25,704 nt of DNA from JAGKXC01 sp964554385 (GTDB lineage: Bacteria; Bacteroidota; Bacteroidia; NS11-12g; UBA955), in NCBI GenBank assembly GCA_964554385.1, contig CAZKOM010000024.1:1-25704 (forward strand), read 5' to 3'. The first letter of the stretch is position 1, and each line of letters begins with the position of its first letter. Of this stretch, positions 8,053 to 14,939 are shown piece by piece. The notes under the pieces were generated by a model. The model did no database searches, had not been told where the DNA came from, and saw nothing but the letters and a program-made list of their open reading frames with translations. Made by a program: the position numbers and the translations under genes.

Positions 8053-10284
8053 ATGACCAAGGGCAAAAACTTCGAATTTTCATTCATTCCATTGTTCTGG
8101 AAAATTATGTTCGGCGGCACGGCTGCAGTTTTTTTAATTTTCTTATTAGCTACCTTGGGGGCATTGGGCGAAATGCCCGATGTTGAAGATTTGGAAAATC
8201 CCAAAAACGCACTGAGTTCAGAAATCATTGGAGACGATGGCTCGTTAATGGGTTCATTTTATTTAGAAAATCGGATCAATACTTCGCACAAAGACATTGC
8301 GCCTTGTGTATTTCAAGCGCTAGAAGCAACCGAGGATGTGCGATTTCGTAAACATTCAGGAATTGATGTTCGAGGAACTATTCGTGCCGTTATGGCCTTG
8401 GGACAAGACGGCGGAGCGAGTACCCTCACGCAACAGTTAAGTGAAAATTTATTTTATCGGTTTAACAAACCCAAGAATAAATTCCTAATGGTGTTACAGA
8501 AAATCAAAGAATGGGTAATCGCTGTGGAATTAGAGCGCCGATACACCAAGGATGAAATTATTACCATGTACCTCAATACAGTTCCATTTTCTGGGATTTC
8601 CTTTGGGATTGAGGCGGCATCCAAAGAGTTTTTCAATAAAAAACCTTTGAACTTGGAAATTGAAGAGGCGGCAGTCTTAATTGGAATGCTGAAGGCCAAC
8701 CATCGTTACAATCCTAAATTCAATCCAGACAAATCGTTACAAAGAAGAAACACGGTATTGGAGCAGATGAACAAATACGGATTTTTAACCGATGATAGTA
8801 CCGAACTATTGAAAAATAAAAAAATCGTATTGAATTATCGTTCCGCTGAAATGGACGGAATGGCACCGTATTTCAAGTATTATTTGGGTGAATATTTAAA
8901 ACCTTGGTGCAAAGAACACGGGGTGGATTTATATCGAAGCGGTTTGAAGATATACACCACGCTAAATCCTAAACTCCAGCAGTATGCTGAAACTGCGGTT
9001 AGAACGCACATGCCAAAATTACAAAAGCAATTTTACACTTCCTGGGGTAAAGAGAAACCATGGCGCTACATCACCAACTATGCTGTAATCCCAGGATTTA
9101 TTGAAAATGCATTAAAAAGAACAGAGCGATATAAGGGTTTACAGGAGCAATTGGGCGATGATAGTGCTAAGATTTTTGCCGAGTTAAAAAAGCCTATACG
9201 GATGACGGTTTTTTCGTGGAAAGGCGATTTGGATACGGTGATGTCCGTGTACGATAGTATGGCGTACATCAAAAAGATTCTTCAAGCTGGATTCATAGCG
9301 GTGGAACCAGAATCTGGACACGTTAAAGCATGGGTAGGCGGTGTAAACCATAAATATTTCAAGTACGACCACGTAAATAGAAATGCGCGCCGACAGGTGG
9401 GATCAACCTTTAAACCCATCGTGTATGCAACAGCTATCGATATTAACCAATTTACCCCTTGTACAGAATTCGATCGTGAACGTACGGTATTTTATTCTGG
9501 AGGAGAAGAATGGTCGCCAAGAAACGCCGATGGAAAATCCGGCGGTCGATGGACGATGAGCAAAGGTTTAGCATTATCGGATAACTTGATTACGGCTCAG
9601 ATAATGAAGAGTTTGGGTGAGGACGCACCCGAAATTGTAGTAAAATTCGCTGAACGCGTTGGAATCGAAGAAAATCGCATTCCAAAGGTACCTTCTATTT
9701 GTTTAGGAACTATGGAATTGAGTCCGTTTGAAATGGCATCGGCGTACAGCGCATTTGCAAACAATGGGTTATGGATTGAACCTACTTTCCTACTCCGCAT
9801 CGAAGATAAAAATGGCAACGTACTGCAAGAATTTAATACTCCAGCAACGGATCAAGTATTGAGTGCACAAAAAGCATACATGATGTTCCGCATGTTGGAA
9901 AACGTAGTGAATGGGGGAACGGGATCCAGGCTCCGCGGTGCTGATTTTGCGCTGGAAGGACATGTTGCAGGTAAAACAGGTACAACCCAAGGTTCCGCAG
10001 ACGGATGGTTTATGGGTTTAACAAAGAATTTAGTTTGTGCTACCTGGGTAGGTGCAGATGATCCAAGCGTGCGAATCCGTGGCGGTTTATTAGGTCAAGG
10101 CTCTGTAATGGCACTTCCCATCTATGGATATTTCATGAAAGAAGCACTGAAAGACAAAAGCACCGGGGTTAGTTCCGAAGCCTTAAGTCCTCCTGAGGGT
10201 TTTGATGAGAGTATATTAATGTGTACGAAAAAAACCAAAAACAGTCCCGCCGATGATAAACGAACGGATGATTTGGGAAATTAA
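8053..10284 (+). CDS. Class A penicillin-binding protein (PBP1A type)
   Basis: Bifunctional peptidoglycan synthase that polymerises glycan strands (GT51 domain) and cross-links them (transpeptidase) in the periplasm. One membrane anchor lies at about residues 14-36. The GT51 motif EDVRFRKHSG starts at E94, the catalytic glutamate, followed by GGASTLTQQLSENLF. The transpeptidase has all three motifs: STFK with the nucleophile S451, SDN at 509-511 and KTGT at 641-644. The 743 residues are normal for the family. The gene begins 75 bases after porW on the same strand with no clear terminator between, so co-transcription is possible. The C-terminal tail is short and charged. Confidence 0.96.
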   Translation: MTKGKNFEFSFIPLFWKIMFGGTAAVFLIFLLATLGALGEMPDVEDLENPKNALSSEIIGDDGSLMGSFYLENRINTSHKDIAPCVFQALEATEDVRFRKHSGIDVRGTIRAVMALGQDGGASTLTQQLSENLFYRFNKPKNKFLMVLQKIKEWVIAVELERRYTKDEIITMYLNTVPFSGISFGIEAASKEFFNKKPLNLEIEEAAVLIGMLKANHRYNPKFNPDKSLQRRNTVLEQMNKYGFLTDDSTELLKNKKIVLNYRSAEMDGMAPYFKYYLGEYLKPWCKEHGVDLYRSGLKIYTTLNPKLQQYAETAVRTHMPKLQKQFYTSWGKEKPWRYITNYAVIPGFIENALKRTERYKGLQEQLGDDSAKIFAELKKPIRMTVFSWKGDLDTVMSVYDSMAYIKKILQAGFIAVEPESGHVKAWVGGVNHKYFKYDHVNRNARRQVGSTFKPIVYATAIDINQFTPCTEFDRERTVFYSGGEEWSPRNADGKSGGRWTMSKGLALSDNLITAQIMKSLGEDAPEIVVKFAERVGIEENRIPKVPSICLGTMELSPFEMASAYSAFANNGLWIEPTFLLRIEDKNGNVLQEFNTPATDQVLSAQKAYMMFRMLENVVNGGTGSRLRGADFALEGHVAGKTGTTQGSADGWFMGLTKNLVCATWVGADDPSVRIRGGLLGQGSVMALPIYGYFMKEALKDKSTGVSSEALSPPEGFDESILMCTKKTKNSPADDKRTDDLGN

Positions 10285-10348
10285 TTGATTCGTTAATTTC
10301 GTTCCTTCTTAATGAATAGGTACGATGATTTGCTTGTAAACCGTATGG

Positions 10349-10377
10349 TTCAATACAATTTCAATACACACTTCAAT
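10349..10377 (+). repeat. Direct repeats TTCAATACA upstream of the L31 promoter
   Basis: TTCAATACA occurs at 10349-10357 and 10360-10368, with a shortened TTCAAT at 10372-10377. The copies are 11-12 bases apart, close to one helical turn, and lie just upstream of the -33 element of the L31 gene. They could bind a regulator on one DNA face, or be chance in AT-rich sequence. Confidence 0.4.
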
Positions 10378-10391
10378 TTTTCCACTTTTGA

Positions 10392-10422
10392 TTTGAAAAA
10401 CTAATTTTTATTCCTATCTTTG
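10392..10422 (+). promoter_or_regulatory. Promoter of the L31 gene
   Basis: TTTG at 10392-10395 and TATCTTTG at 10415-10422 are separated by 19 bases. Both match the Bacteroidota housekeeping consensus (TTTG, then TAnnTTTG) with its normal spacing. Transcription would start near 10427-10429, about 20 bases before the ATG at 10448. This is the clearest promoter in the window. Confidence 0.8.
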
Positions 10423-10447
10423 CACCCCTTAAAAACGCATTTTTTGT

Positions 10448-10696
10448 ATGAAACCTGATATTCATCCTAAGACCTACCGTAAAGTTGTGTTCAAAGACAT
10501 GAGCTGCGACTATACTTTCCTTACCCACAGTTGTGTAGATACAAAAGAAACCATCAAGTGGGAAGATGGTAACGAATATCCTTTGTACAAGTTGGAGATT
10601 TCTTCACAATCTCACCCTTTCTATACAGGTAAGCAAAACTTAGTAGATACTGCAGGACGTATCGATAAGTTCATGAAGCGTTACGCTAAGAAATAA
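10448..10696 (+). CDS. rpmE2: 50S ribosomal protein L31, type B
   Basis: Large-subunit ribosomal protein that bridges the subunits at the central protuberance. The 82 residues begin MKPDIHPKTYRKVVFKD and include SQSHPFYTGKQ and GRIDKFMKRYAKK, the type B signature. The zinc-binding CxxC of type A L31 is absent: the only cysteines are C20 and C29. In many bacteria type B is the zinc-independent paralogue induced by zinc shortage, but Bacteroidota often rely on it as their main L31. The gene has its own strong promoter and terminator, so it is a single-gene unit. Confidence 0.96.
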   Translation: MKPDIHPKTYRKVVFKDMSCDYTFLTHSCVDTKETIKWEDGNEYPLYKLEISSQSHPFYTGKQNLVDTAGRIDKFMKRYAKK

Positions 10697-10725
10697 GAAG
10701 CAAAAGAGTAAATTTTTTCATAATA

Positions 10726-10753
10726 GGGAGGTCGTTATACGGCCTCCTTTTTT
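10726..10753 (+). terminator. Intrinsic terminator of the L31 gene
   Basis: GGAGGTCG at 10727-10734 pairs with CGGCCTCC at 10740-10747 (one G-U pair) across a five-base loop. A run of six Ts follows at 10748-10753. It begins 30 bases after the L31 stop and has the textbook form. Confidence 0.9.
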
Positions 10754-10853
10754 ATTTAATGTGCACCCACCATTTTAAATTTCTTCCAACCCTATATTTA
10801 TTAACACTAGACTTTTGTTCATTGCTGGTGGATTTTTACCCATGTGGATTGAC

Positions 10854-10861
10854 TAAATTTG
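10854..10861 (+). promoter_or_regulatory. -7 element directly before the GlmU-like gene
   Basis: TAAATTTG matches the Bacteroidota TAnnTTTG element and ends only four bases before the ATG at 10866. The predicted start of transcription is therefore at or next to the start codon, giving a leaderless or almost leaderless message. No good TTG stands 19 bases upstream, where only a T run is found. Confidence 0.5.
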
Positions 10862-10865
10862 TGCT

Positions 10866-12119
10866 ATGATCATCCGGTTTTTCGAATCCAAACACATCGC
10901 CAATCTATATCCACTAACACTTACCAGACCGGCGGCAGACTTGCGTTGCGGAATTCTAACCATTGCTGAAAAATGGTCCATGGATTTGTCGGCCACAGAA
11001 TATGGATTTGAATTAAGTCCGGGCGTTGTAAATAATGAAGGCGAGAAACTAAATAGTGAAAATGTTGGCGATGAAAAATTGAGCGATATAATATTGAGTG
11101 CCGAAAATCGACAATATTTATCGGAGAAGTTCCCCGCGCCACAGGGCAATACAACTCATTTTATCAATGGCCATGTTCTTCCCTACCCTGCTTTAGTGAG
11201 TGCCACTCAACAATTATCGGCAACCGATTCGTTGTGGCAAAACGATATTTTAATTGCTTGCGGATCGGAAGCCTGGTCGCAAAATTTCTCCCATAAAATA
11301 GAATGGGATGGAGAATTAAAAATCATCGATAGACCCTACCATATTTTTGGATTTAATGGTCATGAAATCAACGCCGACTTTATCCGATTAACATCGGGAA
11401 GAACTTCACAAGCACTAAACGATAGTAATAGACAGTTTGGGGCACATCCCATTTTTATTGAAGAAGGGGCGAAAGTAAACTGTGCTACTTTCAATACCAA
11501 TGAAGGCCCAATTTATATAGGAAAACATGCCGAAATCATGGAGGGAAGTTTGGTGCGAGGTCCTTTTGCTCTTTGCGAAGGCGCCGTTCTTAAAATGGCA
11601 ACCAAAGCTTATAGTAATTCTACATTAGGCCCCTATTCTGTTGCAGGCGGTGAAATTTCAAACGTAGTATTTTGGGGCTATAGTAATAAAGGTCATGATG
11701 GATTCTTAGGGAATGCAGTAATTGGCGAGTGGTGTAATCTGGGAGCCGACACCAATGCATCCAATTTAAAAAACACCTATGACGATGTAAAAGTGTGGAA
11801 TTATAGAACCAGTAGATTTGATAAAAGCGGAGTTCAATTTTGCGGTTTAATCATGGGTGATCACAGTAAATGTGGAATAAACACGATGTTCAACACGGGC
11901 ACAGTTGTAGGCGTGGCTTGCAATGTATTTGGGTCCGGTTTTCCAAGGAATTATATTTCCGATTTCAGTTGGGGCGGAGCACAAGGTGTAGTAACGCATC
12001 AATTACCCGCCGTTGACAAAACCGCCGCGTTGGTGATGCCACGCAGAAAGAGAGAATATTCTGAAATCGAAAAACAAATTATCCATGAAGTATTTCGTCG
12101 TTGGGCAATCAAAGAATAA
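10866..12119 (+). CDS. GlmU-like sugar-phosphate nucleotidyltransferase/acetyltransferase (alternative Bacteroidota form)
   Basis: This is probably the alternative Bacteroidota enzyme (TIGR03991 type) proposed to make UDP-GlcNAc from glucosamine-1-phosphate for cell-wall and lipid A synthesis. Residues 14-37 (LYPLTLTRPAADLRCG, then ILTIAEKW) form its diagnostic start and replace the usual GlmU pyrophosphorylase loop. Residues ~190-380 form a left-handed beta helix with hexapeptide repeats (GPIYIGKHAEIMEGSLVRGPF, VIGEWCNLGADTNASNL). The basic tail MPRRKREYSE is also typical. At 417 residues the length is normal for this family. The gene stands alone, with an inverted repeat about 50 bases after its stop. 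The exact sugar substrate is inferred from the family. Confidence 0.85.
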   Translation: MIIRFFESKHIANLYPLTLTRPAADLRCGILTIAEKWSMDLSATEYGFELSPGVVNNEGEKLNSENVGDEKLSDIILSAENRQYLSEKFPAPQGNTTHFINGHVLPYPALVSATQQLSATDSLWQNDILIACGSEAWSQNFSHKIEWDGELKIIDRPYHIFGFNGHEINADFIRLTSGRTSQALNDSNRQFGAHPIFIEEGAKVNCATFNTNEGPIYIGKHAEIMEGSLVRGPFALCEGAVLKMATKAYSNSTLGPYSVAGGEISNVVFWGYSNKGHDGFLGNAVIGEWCNLGADTNASNLKNTYDDVKVWNYRTSRFDKSGVQFCGLIMGDHSKCGINTMFNTGTVVGVACNVFGSGFPRNYISDFSWGGAQGVVTHQLPAVDKTAALVMPRRKREYSEIEKQIIHEVFRRWAIKE

Positions 12120-12171
12120 CAAATTTTGCACACTGAATTTAATGTAGATTTTAATCTATAATTTGCACTGT

Positions 12172-12198
12172 AAATCAATGGAGTTCAACCATTGATTT
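12172..12198 (+). repeat. 10-bp perfect inverted repeat downstream of the GlmU-like gene
   Basis: AAATCAATGG at 12172-12181 and CCATTGATTT at 12189-12198 are perfect complements around a seven-base loop (AGTTCAA). Only a short T run follows. It may act as a terminator for the GlmU-like gene, or as an operator for the lipoprotein gene that starts 70 bases further on. The remainder of the 148-base gap shows no other clear element. Confidence 0.6.
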
Positions 12199-12267
12199 TC
12201 AGACTATTAATTTCAAACCATAGGCAACCCTATTTGTTTTATACATATCTAAATCAGTAATTAGCGA

Positions 12268-13323
12268 ATGTTATTTTTCGGACGTCAACCGCTCATTTCA
12301 TCTTGTAAATCGTATATTATAATTATTGGTGGAATTCTCGGATTATCGAGCTGCACCATTGAAAAACAATACCACTCTTGGGGCTGGAAAATCAGTACAT
12401 CCAGTTCAATTTCCGGGAAAACTCGATCTCTTGAAAGTTCTTTAACGAACAAAACAACTGAAAGGAGTAATAACGCTAATACCAAAATCAACAGCAACGC
12501 CGTTGAAACATTTGTAGCTCCCTTCAATAACAACAATACACAACACCAAGAGACAAATTCCTTCTTCAAAGAAATAAGCCCCACTTCATTAGCACAGAAA
12601 TTCGATAAAGAAAAATTCATCGACTTCAGAAATCCCTACACAATAAATTGGTTAACCAAACCTCAGGATACGGTTTTCTTCCCTGAGAAATACCATCATC
12701 GGAAACATGGAACTTTGTACCTTCCTCAAATCAAGAATGAAGAAGAGTTCAACACCGCTACAGCATTTGCTAATCTCAAAGATGTTTCTGCTTGGAATTG
12801 GTTTGATCGCGGCCATATCTCAGCTAAAATTGCCTTGTACTGGCTGTTCGGGTTCATGGCCATGATTATCATCATTGGCTTAGGTAATATTTCTTTGGCT
12901 GGCGTTGCCGCTAGTACTCGGAAAACGATTACAAGTGCTTTAATTTTAGTTCCTGCTGTCTTATTCGCTATTGGTTACATTTGTTATTTGATGGGCACGT
13001 TTTCTATATGGAAAGCCAATAAACTATACAAAAACGCTTTATTCAAGTTACCCTATGATTTAAAGTTGAAAGCAGATGCAATAATTATGCATGCTCGTAT
13101 TCCCTATGTAAGCAAGGGTGCTACATTAAGACATGCCAAACGAATTCTAAACACCTACCCTAACGATAGAAATGGAGAATGGCTTGAAGACGTAAGCAAA
13201 ACAAAACGGGAGATTGAAACGGGTAGAACATCGCTTACTATTAATAATTGGAGCAGAATGAGAACGGTTGGATTTATCACTACCTTGTTTATTGTTGCAT
13301 TTTTAGCAATAAAATTTTTATAA
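12268..13323 (+). CDS. Bacteroidota lipoprotein with membrane helices, function unknown
   Basis: The 351-residue product begins with a hydrophobic signal ending in the lipobox LSSC (Cys29). The motif TIEKQYHSWGWKI follows, resembling the EKRxYxxGY motif after the lipid cysteine in many Bacteroidota lipoproteins. A Ser/Asn/Thr-rich segment (about 40-110) follows. Two or three strong membrane helices lie at about residues 187-210, 216-245 and 333-351. The part between holds Lys-rich helices such as KLYKNALFKLPYDLKLKADA. A lipid anchor combined with membrane helices is unusual and suggests an inner-membrane protein. I do not recognise a function. It is monocistronic by appearance. Confidence 0.7.
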   Translation: MLFFGRQPLISSCKSYIIIIGGILGLSSCTIEKQYHSWGWKISTSSSISGKTRSLESSLTNKTTERSNNANTKINSNAVETFVAPFNNNNTQHQETNSFFKEISPTSLAQKFDKEKFIDFRNPYTINWLTKPQDTVFFPEKYHHRKHGTLYLPQIKNEEEFNTATAFANLKDVSAWNWFDRGHISAKIALYWLFGFMAMIIIIGLGNISLAGVAASTRKTITSALILVPAVLFAIGYICYLMGTFSIWKANKLYKNALFKLPYDLKLKADAIIMHARIPYVSKGATLRHAKRILNTYPNDRNGEWLEDVSKTKREIETGRTSLTINNWSRMRTVGFITTLFIVAFLAIKFL

Positions 13324-13378
13324 TCCGCAATTAATCCAACTTAATTACTTTATTCTTTTTTTATAGATCCAAGTAAGT

Positions 13379-13386
13379 TACTTTTG
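13379..13386 (+). promoter_or_regulatory. Likely -7 element of the arginine-decarboxylase-like gene
   Basis: TACTTTTG matches TAnnTTTG and lies 30 bases before the ATG at 13417. The place of the -33 element is a T run without a clear TTG, so the call is moderate. The leader contains a second CTTTTGCAA copy and ends in AAGG close to the ATG. Confidence 0.45.
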
Positions 13387-13416
13387 CAATCCTTTTGCAA
13401 AACAACTTAAACAAGG

Positions 13417-14814
13417 ATGAAAAATAAGTACGTAGATCTAATCAATCAGACTTTCTATTTCCCCACTGAGGAATTTCAATTAGATGATGATAACGACTTG
13501 GAATTCCACGGTATTCCATTGATGGATCTTATTGAACAGTACGGAACTCCGCTAAAATTCACCTATTTACCTAAAATTTCGGAAAACATTCAAAAAGCAA
13601 GAACCTGGTTTAATGTAGCCATAGCTAAGGCAGATTATCAAGGTAAATACTATTATTGTTATTGTACCAAAAGCAATCACTTCAGTCATGTTATAGACGA
13701 AGTACTTAAGAACAATGTGCATATTGAAACCTCATCGGCCTTCGATATAAATATTTTAGAAACCTTGCATGAACAAGGTAAAATTGCAAAAGACAAGTAT
13801 GTTGTCTGCAACGGATTCAAAAAAGAAAACTACATCGAGAACATTGCTAACCTTATAAATAATGGTTGGACTAATGTTATCCCTGTAATGGACAATCACA
13901 ATGAAATTGATTTACTTACTCAATATACCGACAAACCAGTTACTGTAGGTATTCGTATTGCAGCAGAAGAAGAACCAAAATTTGAATTCTATACCTCAAG
14001 ACTTGGAGTTGGCTACAAGGACCTAGTGAACTTCTACCGAACCAAAGTAAAACGCAATAAAAATGTAAAGTTGAAGATGTTGCACTTCTTCATCAATACA
14101 GGTATTTACGATACTGCATATTACTGGAATGAATTACATAAGTGTCTCCGTGTGTATTGCGAATTGAAGCGTGAGTGCCCTGATTTAGATACTCTAAACA
14201 TTGGCGGTGGTTTCCCAATTAAAAACTCCATGAGCTTTGATTACGATTATGAGTACATGGCTACCGAAATTGTATCTCAAATCAAGCAAGTTTGTAGCGA
14301 AAACAACATTCCTGAACCCGATATTTTCACTGAATTTGGGTCGTTTACTGTAGGCGAAGCCGGCGGTACTATCTTTTCTGTATTGGATCAAAAGTCGCAG
14401 AACGACAGAGAAAAATGGAACATGATTGATTCCAGTTTCATGACTACCCTCCCCGATTCTTGGGCGATTAATAAAAAGTTTGTAATGCTACCCATTAATC
14501 GTTGGCATGAAGAATATGAGCGCGTGCTTTTGGGCGGTATTACTTGTGACAGTGATGATTACTACAACTCCGAACAACACGTAAATGCCATTTACTTGCC
14601 AAAGTTTGACAAAGAGGATCCACTATATATTGGTTTCTTTCACACGGGGGCATATCAAGAAAGCATTGGCGGATATGGGGGAATTCAACACTGTTTAACC
14701 CCAGCACCGAAACACGTAATTATTGATCGTGACGAAAACGGTGACCCACATTTCCGATTGTTCTCCAAGGAGCAGAGCTATAAAAGCATGCTTAAAACTT
14801 TGGGATATATGTAA
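13417..14814 (+). CDS. speA: Short arginine-decarboxylase-like PLP enzyme (alanine racemase fold)
   Basis: PLP-dependent fold-III decarboxylase, probably making agmatine from arginine for polyamine synthesis. The PLP lysine is K85 in YCYCTKSNHFS. The phosphate-binding glycine loop is GGGFP at 263-267. The C-terminal active-site pair appears as ITCDSDDYY (Cys377, Asp378 or Asp380), followed by FFHTGAYQES. At 465 residues it is far shorter than the ~630-residue E. coli SpeA and matches the compact form annotated as arginine decarboxylase in Bacteroidota. The EPGR segment of ornithine and diaminopimelate decarboxylases is replaced by EFGS (306-309). Other amino acids cannot be excluded as substrate. 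No agmatinase gene is nearby. Confidence 0.8.
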   Translation: MKNKYVDLINQTFYFPTEEFQLDDDNDLEFHGIPLMDLIEQYGTPLKFTYLPKISENIQKARTWFNVAIAKADYQGKYYYCYCTKSNHFSHVIDEVLKNNVHIETSSAFDINILETLHEQGKIAKDKYVVCNGFKKENYIENIANLINNGWTNVIPVMDNHNEIDLLTQYTDKPVTVGIRIAAEEEPKFEFYTSRLGVGYKDLVNFYRTKVKRNKNVKLKMLHFFINTGIYDTAYYWNELHKCLRVYCELKRECPDLDTLNIGGGFPIKNSMSFDYDYEYMATEIVSQIKQVCSENNIPEPDIFTEFGSFTVGEAGGTIFSVLDQKSQNDREKWNMIDSSFMTTLPDSWAINKKFVMLPINRWHEEYERVLLGGITCDSDDYYNSEQHVNAIYLPKFDKEDPLYIGFFHTGAYQESIGGYGGIQHCLTPAPKHVIIDRDENGDPHFRLFSKEQSYKSMLKTLGYM

Positions 14815-14867
14815 TTTTGTTTAGAGGGAAAATCCGTGTTAGGTTTATTTCGTTTTAGGAGTATATC

Positions 14868-14939
14868 GGGATAAGCGTAATTAGGGATAGGCTAATTATG
14901 GATAAGCTTATTTAGGTATAAGCTTTTTGAAGTATGGAT
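14868..14939. repeat. Degenerate tandem repeat, 15-16 bp period, about 4.5 units
   Basis: Units run GGGATAAGCGTAATTA (14868-14883), GGGATAGGCTAATTAT (14884-14899), GGATAAGCTTATTTA (14900-14914) and GGTATAAGCTTTTTGA (14915-14930), then a worn unit beginning AGTATGGATT. The shared core is GGATAAGC(T)-TATTTA. The array fills the gap between two convergent genes and ends at the stop codon of the symporter gene. Confidence 0.75.
14904..14928 (+). terminator. Terminator-like hairpin inside the tandem repeat
   Basis: AAGCTTAT at 14904-14911 pairs perfectly with ATAAGCTT at 14918-14925 around TTAGGT, and three more Ts follow to 14928. It is formed by neighbouring repeat units and lies about 90 bases after the decarboxylase stop. 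The stem is AT-rich, so termination may be weak. Confidence 0.55.

Noticed and set aside
10278..10299. AAATTAA/TTAATTT hairpin at the PBP stop codon
   Set aside because: The stem is only A and T, the loop is eight bases and no T run follows, so it is unlikely to terminate.
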